A stretch of 64,000 nt of DNA from Rhizobacter sp. Root1221 (GTDB lineage: Bacteria > Pseudomonadota > Gammaproteobacteria > Burkholderiales > Burkholderiaceae_C). The stretch is from the NCBI RefSeq assembly GCF_001425785.1, contig NZ_LMDI01000026.1, forward strand, positions 1 through 64,000, read 5' to 3'. Position numbers and translations under genes: made by a program. How positions within the stretch are numbered: the first letter of the stretch is position 1; every line of letters starts with the position of its first letter. The notes beneath the pieces are model-generated. The model ran no database searches. It saw nothing but the letters and a program-made list of their open reading frames with translations, and was not told where the DNA came from. Positions 28,601 through 36,433 of this stretch are shown here, in pieces.

Positions 28601-29770
28601 ATGCCGGTCATGAACACGAACCACCACCCCGACCTCGCCGCGTTGACCACCCCGCGCCTGCTGCTGGATGAAGCGCGGATGGACCACAACATCCAGCGCA
28701 TGCAGCGCCGCCTCGATGAACTGGGCGTGGCCTTCAGGCCTCACGTCAAGACCACGAAGTGCGTCGACATCGCCCGGCGCCAGGCCGCGGCGGGCGCCCG
28801 CGGCATCACCGTGTCGACGTTGATGGAGGCCCGGGTGTTCCACGCCGCGGGCTTCGACGACATCCTGTACGCCGTCGCGATTGCGCCGGCGCGCCTCGAC
28901 GAGGCCCTCGAACTGGCGCGCCGCGGCTGCCGGCTCACCCTGGTCGTCGCATCGGTCCAGGCTGCCGAGATGGTGGCGGCGCATGGCAGGGCGCAGGGTC
29001 ACGTGCACGACGTGGTCATCGAGATCGACACCGACGGGCATCGCGCGGGGCTGAAGCCCGACGACGCTGCGCTGCCGGCCACGGCGCGCGCGCTGACCGT
29101 CGTGGAACGGGGCGGCGCACGCCTGAAGGGCGTCATGACACACGCGGGCAGTTCGTACGGCCTCGACCAGCGGGACGCCCTGATCCGCCTCGCCGAACAG
29201 GAGCGCGCGGGCTGTGTCGCTGCCGCGCAGCGCCTGCGCGACTGTGGTTTGACCTGCGACGTGGTCAGCGTCGGCTCCACCCCGACGGCGCTGGCCGCGA
29301 TGAACCTCGATGGCGTGACTGAAGTCCGCGCCGGGGTCTACGTGTTCTTCGACCTGGTCATGGCGGGCACCGGGGTGTGCCGCACCGATGACATCGCGTT
29401 GTCCGTGTTGACGACCGTGATCGGGCACCGTGTCGACACCGGGTGGCTGGTGACCGACTCGGGCTGGATGGCGATGAGCCGGGACCGCGGCACGCAACGC
29501 CAGGCCGTGGACCATGGCTACGGCCTCGTCTGCGACCTCGCTGGCACACCCATTCCCGGCCTGTCGTTCGCCGAGGCGAACCAGGAGCACGGTGTCCTGC
29601 ACTGGCAGGGGGACCCGGGTACCGACTTGGTGGCGAGGTTCCCTGTCGGGACACTGCTTCGGATGCTGCCGAACCACGCTTGTGCCACCGGTGCGCAGCA
29701 CGGCCAGTACACCGTCATCGACGCCTCTGCCGCCCCGGTGGCCACCTGGGAGCGCTTCCGTGGCTGGTGA
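28601..29770 (+). CDS. DSD1/D-threonine aldolase-like PLP enzyme
   Basis: 389-residue fold-type III PLP enzyme. PHVKTTK at residues 47-53 carries the Schiff-base lysine, and the C-terminal metal-site signature is NHACATGAQH at about 362-371. The pattern fits D-threonine aldolase, D-serine dehydratase (DSD1) and D-3-hydroxyaspartate aldolase, which cannot be separated by eye. GGGGAG lies ten bases before ATG 28601. It overlaps the following ornithine cyclodeaminase-family gene by 11 bases, so the two products should act together on an amino or imino acid. Confidence 0.87.
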   Translation: MPVMNTNHHPDLAALTTPRLLLDEARMDHNIQRMQRRLDELGVAFRPHVKTTKCVDIARRQAAAGARGITVSTLMEARVFHAAGFDDILYAVAIAPARLDEALELARRGCRLTLVVASVQAAEMVAAHGRAQGHVHDVVIEIDTDGHRAGLKPDDAALPATARALTVVERGGARLKGVMTHAGSSYGLDQRDALIRLAEQERAGCVAAAQRLRDCGLTCDVVSVGSTPTALAAMNLDGVTEVRAGVYVFFDLVMAGTGVCRTDDIALSVLTTVIGHRVDTGWLVTDSGWMAMSRDRGTQRQAVDHGYGLVCDLAGTPIPGLSFAEANQEHGVLHWQGDPGTDLVARFPVGTLLRMLPNHACATGAQHGQYTVIDASAAPVATWERFRGW

Positions 29771-30722
29771 TTTGTTGCTGCTGGACGGCGAGCAGGTTGC
29801 AGCCCTGCTGGATCCGGACGACGTGTTCGCCGCCGTTCGGGAGGCGCTGGCACGGCACGCGAGTGGGACGGCAACGCTGTTCCCCGTGCTGCGCGAGGGG
29901 TTGCATTCCGGCGCGGTGTTCGGCATCAAGGGCGGGACGATCGACGCGGCGGGCCTGCTCGGGTTCAAGGCCGCGGGTTTCTGGCCCGGCAATGCCGCCA
30001 CCGGACACGACCGCCACCAGGCCACCGTCGTCCTGATGGATCCCGACACCGGGCGTCCGCTGTGCATCCTCGACGGCAACGCGATCACCACGGCGCGCAC
30101 CGGTGCCGCAGGGGGTGTTGGCATCGCCCTCCTGGCCCGTGCCGATGCCGAATCGGCCTGTGTGTTCGGTACCGGCGTGCAGGCCGTCAGCCAGGTCGAC
30201 TGGGCGCTGCGAGTTCGCCCGTCGCTGCGAACCGTTCGCTACCTGACGTCGGACCACCGGTTCCGCCCCGGCTTCGAAGCCCGCTTCGCCGGTCGCTGCC
30301 GTGTCGTGCACACCACCGACGCGAACCGTGCGGTTGCGGCCGCCGACCTGGTCATCACCGCAACTCGCGGCGCGGGGCCGCTCTTCGACGCCCAGGCGGT
30401 GCGGCCGGGCACCCACGTCAACGCAGTGGGTGCCGACACCCGGGGCAAACGCGAACTGCCTTCCGGGTTGCTGGCCCGCGCCACTGTGTTCGTGGACGAC
30501 CTGGCTCAGTCGCGCGCCATCGGGGAACTCCAATGGGCACCGGACCAAGCCGCCGAGATGATCGGCTCGGCACTCGACCGGGCGTCGGCGCGCAGGCACA
30601 TCGACGAGATCACGCTGTTCGACATGACGGGCATCGCGTTCCAGGACCTGACCGTTGCCAGCGCGGTGGTGGCGCGTGCGGACCGGACGGGTGTTGGTAC
30701 GCGATTGCGGTGGCCGTGGTGA
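29760..30722 (+). CDS. Ornithine cyclodeaminase/mu-crystallin family protein
   Basis: 320 residues. The N-terminal half holds KGGTIDAAGLLGFKAAGFWPGN, and the Rossmann motif VFGTGVQAVSQVDWAL begins near residue 135. Members include ornithine cyclodeaminase, ketimine reductase and iminosuccinate reductase (BhcD). GTG 29760 lies inside the end of the preceding gene, and the reading frame has no in-frame ATG close by. Paired with a DSD1-type aldolase it may reduce an imine formed in hydroxy-amino acid breakdown. That is inference; the substrate is unknown. Confidence 0.87.
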   Translation: MAGDLLLLDGEQVAALLDPDDVFAAVREALARHASGTATLFPVLREGLHSGAVFGIKGGTIDAAGLLGFKAAGFWPGNAATGHDRHQATVVLMDPDTGRPLCILDGNAITTARTGAAGGVGIALLARADAESACVFGTGVQAVSQVDWALRVRPSLRTVRYLTSDHRFRPGFEARFAGRCRVVHTTDANRAVAAADLVITATRGAGPLFDAQAVRPGTHVNAVGADTRGKRELPSGLLARATVFVDDLAQSRAIGELQWAPDQAAEMIGSALDRASARRHIDEITLFDMTGIAFQDLTVASAVVARADRTGVGTRLRWPW

Positions 30723-30883
30723 GGTGGCGACGACGCGTCAGACGGTGGGTCGCTGAGCCGTTGTGGGAAGCGCCGTCAGATCCTCCGCAGCAACCCGACC
30801 CCGGCGGCTGATAGCGGGGCGTTCAGGGCCGACAACACTCCGCCAATCGGACTGCGATGGCGTCGCGCGGCGAGCAGCCGTTC

Positions 30884-31249
30884 TCACGGATACGGCGCGT
30901 CGGGTGTCGCGAGCAGATCCAGTCGCTGCAGAATCGGGAGGTTGTAGTGCTGAGCGTCGCAACCATAGGTAAAACCGCCGATCGTTGCGCCCGTCGTCAC
31001 GGCAAGCAGGGCTTGCGCGTAGATTTCCTTGAACTGAGGGTTGGACCGAAGCAGCACCAGCGGATTCTTGCCTTCGCACGCCTCGGTGCTGGCCAGCGTG
31101 CTCGTATAAATGAAGACAGAGTCACCCCAATCATGAGTGGTGACTCGCTGGACGGTCGTTTTGGAGACCCAACCGTGGGCCATGGCCAGCGGCGATTGAG
31201 CCAGCAAGGCCAGGGAGAAAGAAATGAGAGCAAGCCGAGTCGAGGTCAT
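30884..31249 (-). CDS. Small exported protein, paralogue family member 1
   Basis: 121 residues with a signal peptide (about 1-25, ending PLAMA-HG). The mature part has a beta-rich first half (TVQRVTTHDWGDSVFIYTS), a cysteine in TEACEGKNPL, a helix FKEIYAQALLAVTTGATI and a second cysteine in FTYGCDAQ. This order matches four other genes in the window (31322, 31770, 49796, 50630). The start MTSTRLALI at 31249 is chosen over one 12 codons upstream. It is the last of three same-strand copies. Function not recognised. Confidence 0.75.
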   Translation of the reverse strand: MTSTRLALISFSLALLAQSPLAMAHGWVSKTTVQRVTTHDWGDSVFIYTSTLASTEACEGKNPLVLLRSNPQFKEIYAQALLAVTTGATIGGFTYGCDAQHYNLPILQRLDLLATPDAPYP

Positions 31250-31321
31250 GTGAGAGTCCGAGAGTGCAGCGCTTGAATCGCGCAATTTGTTCGCCGGCAG
31301 TCGTGGTGTTGTTTCAATGAA

Positions 31322-31669
31322 CTACCAGTCCGACCCCGCCGCATAAAAGCTCGGAAACGTTTCGCCCCATGCGGCGTAGCAGCCGAGTGCGTAGAGCTGG
31401 AGTGGCTTGCCGGTTTCCTTCGCGAGCATGACCACTGCGAGCAACTGCTTGTACGCGGGGTGATCTGCCGGAATGATGGCCAGCGAGCTGGACGAGCAGC
31501 CGGTGGGATTGGCATATGGGGTTGCCGGACGCACGGCCAGAAAGGCCGACGATTCCACCCAATATGCGGAAACCGTACGAGGGCCGAGGTAGCCGGATGT
31601 CTGTGCAGGGCTCATTGCTCCCACCGACATTCCCGCGACGAGCAGGAAGATCGTTCGCACCAGTTGCAT
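31322..31669 (-). CDS. Small exported protein, paralogue family member 2
   Basis: 115 residues. Signal peptide about 1-22 (MQLVRTIFLLVAGMSVGAMSPA). The mature chain follows the family pattern: aromatic beta stretch (VSAYWVESSAFLAV), cysteine in PTGCSSSSL, helix YKQLLAVVMLAKETGKPLQLY and a final cysteine in LGCYAAW. The helix plus 'tGKpl.ly' is the most conserved part of the family. It lies between members 1 and 3 (72 and 100 bases away) and probably shares their transcript. Function not recognised. Confidence 0.75.
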   Translation of the reverse strand: MQLVRTIFLLVAGMSVGAMSPAQTSGYLGPRTVSAYWVESSAFLAVRPATPYANPTGCSSSSLAIIPADHPAYKQLLAVVMLAKETGKPLQLYALGCYAAWGETFPSFYAAGSDW

Positions 31670-31769
31670 TCTTCTATTCGATCGTTGGTTGAAGCGGAAA
31701 CTCTCCGCTCCGACACAATGGTGTGGTGGGGACACTGGATGATCGGAGGGCGGTCATTGAACCGACGGG

Positions 31770-32102
31770 TCAGGCGTCGTGGGTGTCGACCTGCGACACG
31801 AGGCAGAAGGCTCCGGAGCTGCCGGAAGGTTCCGTATACACGTCCACCGCCCGCTTGCCCGTGGCCCAGAACATCATCGTGGCTGCGATGATGATCTTGC
31901 GTTCTGCAGGAATGAGCATCCACGCGAATGGCGTCCCCGCACAATTGTCCGGTCGCGAGGTGTCGACGCGGATGAGCAGTCCTTCGGGCACGGCACTCAT
32001 GTCGACCAAGGTTCCGGCGGTCCAGTTCGGCCCGGCCATGGCGCTGGCGCTGGCGGCAAGGGTGAGGGCGCCGATGAGGCCGCGCAGTTGGCGTGAAGGC
32101 AT
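31770..32102 (-). CDS. Small exported protein, paralogue family member 3
   Basis: 110 residues with a signal peptide to about residue 23 (ASASAMA-GP). The mature part contains GTLVDMSAVPEGLLIRVDT, cysteine in DNCAGTPF, a helix KIIIAATMMFWATGKRAVDVY and cysteine in GAFCLVS, matching the family order. The ATG at 32102 is chosen over a longer frame because the signal peptide starts there. It is the first gene of the three-gene set, behind a good sigma-70 promoter at 32310-32338 and a leader of about 200 bases. Function not recognised. Confidence 0.75.
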   Translation of the reverse strand: MPSRQLRGLIGALTLAASASAMAGPNWTAGTLVDMSAVPEGLLIRVDTSRPDNCAGTPFAWMLIPAERKIIIAATMMFWATGKRAVDVYTEPSGSSGAFCLVSQVDTHDA

Positions 32103-32194
32103 GTGAGATTCCTTGATCGTCGTGAAAGGGTCTATGCGAGCATGGCTACGCCGAGCCGGCATGTGGCCCTGGCTGCAGACTGGGTGGGAGTGGC

Positions 32195-32218
32195 GCGACG
32201 GCCGCCGGGCGGCGTCGC
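32195..32218 (-). repeat. GC-rich hairpin in the leader of the small-protein operon
   Basis: GCGACG pairs with CGTCGC and an inner CCG with CGG, with one bulge and a loop of about five bases. It begins one base after the stop of the 6-codon leader ORF on the minus strand and is about 90 bases before the first gene. No T-run follows, so it is not a standard terminator. Confidence 0.45.
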
Positions 32219-32239
32219 CTATGGAATGATGGGTGTCAT
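32219..32239 (-). CDS. Six-residue leader ORF (MTPIIP)
   Basis: On the minus strand GGGGAGGAACA directly precedes an ATG at 32239, followed by ACA CCC ATC ATT CCA TAG. The ribosome binding site is one of the strongest on this strand here, yet the ORF is only six codons and a hairpin follows. It lies between the promoter at 32310-32338 and the first small-protein gene. It may be a leader peptide; translation is not shown. Confidence 0.35.
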   Translation of the reverse strand: MTPIIP

Positions 32240-32309
32240 TGTTCCTCCCCTTTGAGGTGTTGCGCTGTTCGCATGTGGGATGCCTGGCGGCTCCGACTTT
32301 TGTGCGCGC

Positions 32310-32338
32310 AATTTAGTGGTTGCATCTTCTGGTGTCAA
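32310..32338 (-). promoter_or_regulatory. Sigma-70-type promoter of the three-gene small-protein operon
   Basis: On the minus strand TTGACA (32338-32333) is a perfect -35, followed by a 17-base spacer and TAAATT (32315-32310) as the -10. Transcription would start near 32303 and give a leader of about 200 bases before the first ATG at 32102. Confidence 0.65.
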
Positions 32339-32441
32339 CCGAACTCATTCGCAAATGGTGAGAAGTCCTCGAAAGCGGCGCAGGTTCGTTGACGCGCATC
32401 GACGCTGATGGGTGGGATGACGTCCTCGAGACATTCGACGG

Positions 32442-32470
32442 TTGCAGAACGGGAAGTGCTCGGGTATCGT
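32442..32470 (+). promoter_or_regulatory. Possible promoter of the 601-residue exported protein gene
   Basis: TTGCAG (32442-32447), 17-base spacer, TATCGT (32465-32470). Both hexamers are imperfect. If used, the leader before ATG 32866 would be about 390 bases and would contain the 40-codon ORF at 32527. Confidence 0.3.
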
Positions 32471-32526
32471 CTAAATCACAAATAGACAAAGCGTGCTTCG
32501 TCCAAGGAGCACGAGGGGAGTACTCC

Positions 32527-32649
32527 ATGCGAACATCACTTTCGTCTGATTCAGGCGGCGTTCCTGTGCGCGCGCCGCGCTGTGTCGCGGACGATCGCCC
32601 AGTCAAATCGCTGCCGCTGCGCTTCTGCGCAGTTCCGCAGTCGCGGTGA
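32527..32649 (+). CDS. 40-residue leader ORF upstream of the 601-residue protein
   Basis: GAGGGGAG lies six bases before the ATG, a strong ribosome binding site, and the frame reads 40 codons (MRTSLSSDSGG...). The peptide is rich in Ser, Arg and Pro, has no signal peptide and no recognised domain. It ends about 215 bases before the next gene. It could be a regulatory upstream ORF or a small protein; evidence is only the ribosome binding site. Confidence 0.3.
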   Translation: MRTSLSSDSGGVPVRAPRCVADDRPVKSLPLRFCAVPQSR

Positions 32650-32865
32650 GATTCACCGCAACGCTTCCACCCCCCGTGTTGGCATCGCACCTCTGGCGCG
32701 AGGCTTCGACTGCGCCATTCGGCGGGTGTCCACCCAACAGTCTTGCCGGTGCTGGTGGCATGTGACACGGCGAACCGGTGCTCATGCGCGCGGACCTGCC
32801 CTGCCGGTATGAAGGCTCGCACGCGGGCCCTTCGATTAACGATTCAAACACGACCTGGAAAGTGC

Positions 32866-34671
32866 ATGGCAAAGAGAGTTCTTCTTGCATCGCTGCTGAT
32901 CGCAGTGACCCCGGCGTTTGCGGCATTGCCGTCAACCGTTGAACTTCTGCAATCGGGCAACGGTTATGTGCGCCTGCGATCCACCGATCCGGAATACCGG
33001 CAGTCCTTCCAGAGCGAGGTTGTGGAAGCCGTCCGCACGCAACAGGCCCAAGGACTGGGTCTGCAGGACCCAGGCCGCAAGGCAACCGCACAAAGCGCGG
33101 CGGAGTTGACCGGTGAGATCGTGGTGGTGGACACGCTCCGCGGCGTACTGGCCGCCAACTTTCCGGACTGGCTGAAGCAGGAAATCCTCGAGGACGCCGG
33201 GTACACCGCAGGTTTCGATCAGCTGACCGATGCACAGCTGGACGCCAAGCTTCCCAAGCTGTCCATCGACATGGACGCGCTGCCCTCCGTCAGCGAGCAA
33301 TTCGTTCCTTCCACCAATGCCACCATCCTGTCGGTCGACGGCCGCGTCCAGGCGGCAGGCAGCAGCTATCCGCGCATCGCCGGCATGCAAGCGCTTGGCC
33401 TCTGTTCCAAAAAGCGCGAGAACAAGATGTACGAGAAGTCGTTCTCGCTGAACAAGAGCATGTTCTCTCCGGTCGAGACGAAGACGGGCGATCTGACCAC
33501 GACCTTCCAGACGGTTGTGCGCGGTGACGGGACGGTGACGGGGGCTGTTCACTACGTGATGAAGAAGCGCTGCGGCATTCCCTACGGCGCGGAGTACGAC
33601 CACGTCGAGTTCAAGCTCGTCTCGACACTAGGCGGTGAAATCGCCTTCGATGCGAAGACCCGCTACGAGCACAAGGAACGGCTCTTCAAGAAGAATTTCA
33701 CGTACGACATCGGCTCGTACGACTTCTGGGTGTACTTCCTCGAGTTCCGCCTGCAGGCCGACCTGCAGTTCGACGTGGGGGTGGATCTGGCGATGCTTGC
33801 CGAAGCGGAAGTCAGGGCCGGATACACCTTGGGAGGCAAGGCCAACATCACCTGGGTGTGCCGAACGACCTCCGATTGCGTGAAGACCCGGAGCGAGGTG
33901 GACCTCAAGCCGGTGCTCAAGGAAACGAACAGCTACCAGGCCAAGGCGGCCCTCTCCGTCATCCCGTTCATCGACAGCAGCGTGGGTGCGAACCTGTCGC
34001 TGTACTACGGGTTGCTCGACTTGGTCGGCGTTCGCGTGGGTGTCTTGACCGAAGTGCCGGTGACCGGGTTCGCCTACATCGGAAATATGTGTTCGGATGC
34101 CGATGGCGATGGGACGTCCGAGCAGGTCAAGGGCGCCTACCTCGACGTCTCCGTCCAGTTCTCGGGCTACTTCAAATGGGAACTGCTGGGCAAAGGGGCC
34201 ACGGCCGACATCACGCTAGACCTGGAGCCCATCGGCTACCGCAAGGAGTGGCGCCAGGTCGACTTGAACGGCGAATCCCGCATGAAAAACTTCTATGTCA
34301 AGAACCTGTATTTCAAGGATCTCTTGTCCGAAGGGTCGTCCCTGTTCCAGCCGGTCCTGAAGACACCGAAGGTCATCAAGCAGGGTGGCACGCTGCAGTT
34401 GGCGACACGATCGTGCTACCCGCTGACCGGCGAGCCCATCTATGAAGTGGACTTCGGTGCCGGTGGCCCTCTCGTGCGAGGCAAGGCCAGTGAACTCGCG
34501 TACGCGTACCCGCGGTTCGGCGACTACACGGTCCGCGTCCGGCTCGTTGCCGATTCACAGGGGCGGACGTTCGACACCTCCTGGAGCACGTTCCGCGTCA
34601 ACGTGAGCCCGGACGGCAAGACCCCGTACTACCCGTGGTTGGCAACGCTGCTGGACCAGTTGCTCGACTGA
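32866..34671 (+). CDS. Large exported protein of unknown function
   Basis: 601 residues. A clean signal peptide ends after PAFA (residue 19). The next 130 residues are helical and charged; the middle (about 190-520) is beta-rich with repeated aromatic/Asp patterns. Asp411-Gly416 (DADGDG, in CSDADGDGTSEQ) resembles a calcium-binding loop. The last 100 residues look like an Ig/PKD-type domain (LAYAYPRFGDYTVRVRLVADS). The frame opens 41 codons earlier, but MAKRVLLAS is the signal start. It precedes a lipase-like gene and converges on the secretion operon, so it may be a cargo. No family recognised. Confidence 0.8.
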   Translation: MAKRVLLASLLIAVTPAFAALPSTVELLQSGNGYVRLRSTDPEYRQSFQSEVVEAVRTQQAQGLGLQDPGRKATAQSAAELTGEIVVVDTLRGVLAANFPDWLKQEILEDAGYTAGFDQLTDAQLDAKLPKLSIDMDALPSVSEQFVPSTNATILSVDGRVQAAGSSYPRIAGMQALGLCSKKRENKMYEKSFSLNKSMFSPVETKTGDLTTTFQTVVRGDGTVTGAVHYVMKKRCGIPYGAEYDHVEFKLVSTLGGEIAFDAKTRYEHKERLFKKNFTYDIGSYDFWVYFLEFRLQADLQFDVGVDLAMLAEAEVRAGYTLGGKANITWVCRTTSDCVKTRSEVDLKPVLKETNSYQAKAALSVIPFIDSSVGANLSLYYGLLDLVGVRVGVLTEVPVTGFAYIGNMCSDADGDGTSEQVKGAYLDVSVQFSGYFKWELLGKGATADITLDLEPIGYRKEWRQVDLNGESRMKNFYVKNLYFKDLLSEGSSLFQPVLKTPKVIKQGGTLQLATRSCYPLTGEPIYEVDFGAGGPLVRGKASELAYAYPRFGDYTVRVRLVADSQGRTFDTSWSTFRVNVSPDGKTPYYPWLATLLDQLLD

Positions 34672-34769
34672 ATTTCCTCGGCCAAGCGGATCCGCGTGAC
34701 CCGCCCCGAGGGTGATCGACGCGCCATTTCCCATCCACTGCGCCGCACGGGCGCCGCCCATCCGGAACC

Positions 34770-36407
34770 ATGAATCGATCTCGAGACACAGACGCGAGAC
34801 ACATCGTTGCCAAGTGGGTCTCGGCAACCGCGATCGGCTGGCTGGCGGGTTTGGCTGCTGCGCATGCGCAGCAGCTGGAGACGACGATCACCTTTCCGGC
34901 GTCGGGTTCGACGAACGCCACGATCCGATCCGCCGTTCAAGTTCCCGCAGGGGCGCCGCCGACGGTGCAGATTCAGAGTGCTTCATCGGGAACTCAGGGC
35001 GCCTCGCCGGGAACGGTGAGCACGACGTCTGAAGGTTGGACCTTTACCGGGAAGTTGCCGAAGCTCGCGCCGCTCGTGTTCGACGACGAACTGACCATTC
35101 CGATTCCAGTTGGCATCTCGGAATACACGCTCGTGGACCCGAAAAGGGGAGCCTTTGTCTTTGCAGATGGCGAGATGGATTCCGCGGTGGTCGTTCCATT
35201 GGAGAACCTCGCGTTCAACGTGGATGCGCTTCCGAACCGGCGGCCCGCGCTGTTCATCTCGATTCCCGGATTCAATCCGGCGGCAGCCAACCTTCCTGGT
35301 CTGACCAACCGGCACGCGACAGGGATCGATGCCTGGCAGACGAAGGTTTCCTACACGATTTCCCCGACGATCTACTGGAGCCAGTACAAGCACTTCATGG
35401 TGTCGTGGCGGAGCGCGGAGGCCATTCAACCGCAGGTCCGTGTCCTGGCTGACCTGGTGAAGGCATTCCTGGGGCCCAAGAAGTACAAGTGGGATGTGGT
35501 CATCATGGGGCACAGCCGCGGTGGCATCTTCGGCCATGAGCTCTCCAAGCGACTGGCTGGCCACGAGAAGATCAGCAGCTTGCACGTCTGGATGATCGAA
35601 CCCACCGCAGCGCCTCTCTTTGGCGACATCTACCCCACGCAACTCCCAGCAGCCGGGCAAACCTATGGCTACTTGAAGTACGACAATCGGCCGTTCCTCG
35701 ATACCACGGCGGGCGGCATCAATTTCGGTGTCAGGCTCGGAACGGACAGCGATCGGGAGGTCTCCGGCTACACCAACTACGGCAAGGGTGGTTTCGCCGC
35801 AGACATCAATCCGGTCACGAACAGCCATTTCCTCTATGCCGACAAATGGGCAACTCTGCAGGGGCCGAACGGATTCTCCGACGCCTTCAAAGAGTTCCGC
35901 AATCGCCAGGAAGGCACCGGTGGCACCTTCGACCTGGACGGCGATAGCGGCGAGGTTTTGGTCCCGATCAGCCGCGACACTCTGTCGTCCGATCTTTTCG
36001 GCACCTGCAGCGGCAATTCTTGCACCGTGTCGGGCGCCCTGGCCATCGGTTCCATCGGTTCGGTCGCATTCGACAATCTGGTTTCGACGGATGGCCTGGA
36101 CGTGGCCGTGGCGAGCACGGTCGCGGCTGCTTCGGTCGCCATTCGCAAGGACTTCGCCAGCGCGCAGGCGACGGACATCTTCTCCGGGCAGTCGATTGCA
36201 GCGCGGGTGGACTTCAACAGTGGCTTCGTGATACGCCAGCAGGTCGGCGACGGCCAGATCGAGGTCACGACCCAGCTCGACTGGACCGGCATGACCAGCA
36301 CGGTGAGGCTTTTGGGCATCGACATCCCGCTCGTGCGCCGCGACCCGCTCTTGAACCTCGTGAAGAAGCACACCTGCAAGAAGGGATGGATCCGCTACCC
36401 GTGCTGA
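34770..36407 (+). CDS. Exported lipase-like alpha/beta hydrolase
   Basis: 545 residues with a signal peptide to about residue 33 (AAAHA-QQ). An N-terminal beta-rich part (about 35-150) precedes an alpha/beta-hydrolase region: ALFISIPGFNPAAANLPG near 156 and the nucleophile elbow MGHSRGG with Ser249. GTFDLDGDSGE, with Asp388/390/392, is another candidate calcium loop. The C-terminal 120 residues are beta-rich and end in a Cys-containing tail (KHTCKKGWIRYPC). It follows the 601-residue gene by 98 bases and ends 26 bases from the last secretion gene. A triglyceride or ester substrate is likely but not shown. Confidence 0.82.
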   Translation: MNRSRDTDARHIVAKWVSATAIGWLAGLAAAHAQQLETTITFPASGSTNATIRSAVQVPAGAPPTVQIQSASSGTQGASPGTVSTTSEGWTFTGKLPKLAPLVFDDELTIPIPVGISEYTLVDPKRGAFVFADGEMDSAVVVPLENLAFNVDALPNRRPALFISIPGFNPAAANLPGLTNRHATGIDAWQTKVSYTISPTIYWSQYKHFMVSWRSAEAIQPQVRVLADLVKAFLGPKKYKWDVVIMGHSRGGIFGHELSKRLAGHEKISSLHVWMIEPTAAPLFGDIYPTQLPAAGQTYGYLKYDNRPFLDTTAGGINFGVRLGTDSDREVSGYTNYGKGGFAADINPVTNSHFLYADKWATLQGPNGFSDAFKEFRNRQEGTGGTFDLDGDSGEVLVPISRDTLSSDLFGTCSGNSCTVSGALAIGSIGSVAFDNLVSTDGLDVAVASTVAAASVAIRKDFASAQATDIFSGQSIAARVDFNSGFVIRQQVGDGQIEVTTQLDWTGMTSTVRLLGIDIPLVRRDPLLNLVKKHTCKKGWIRYPC

Positions 36408-36433
36408 GCCGTCCCTGGGTTCGTGCGTGATCT

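Larger units (their letters stand above)
32103..32865. other. 763-base divergent intergenic region with leaders for both neighbours
   Basis: It separates the leftward three-gene small-protein set from the rightward 601-residue protein gene. It holds a leftward sigma-70 promoter, a leftward 6-codon ORF followed by a GC hairpin, and a rightward 40-codon ORF behind a strong ribosome binding site (each listed). A longer minus-strand frame (32313-32822) has no domain and antisense-like composition, so it is not called. Nothing else was identified. Confidence 0.5.

Noticed and set aside
28142-30124. 660-codon minus-strand frame across the aldolase-like gene
   Set aside because: Antisense of a clear PLP enzyme and part of the cyclodeaminase gene; composition is not protein-like.
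28601-30722. Complete beta-hydroxyaspartate cycle
   Set aside because: Only BhcC- and BhcD-type families are present; the aminotransferase and dehydratase are missing and the regulator is LysR, not IclR type.
32313-32822. Minus-strand 169-codon frame in the long intergenic region
   Set aside because: No signal, domain or ribosome binding site; it covers leader sequence on the other strand.
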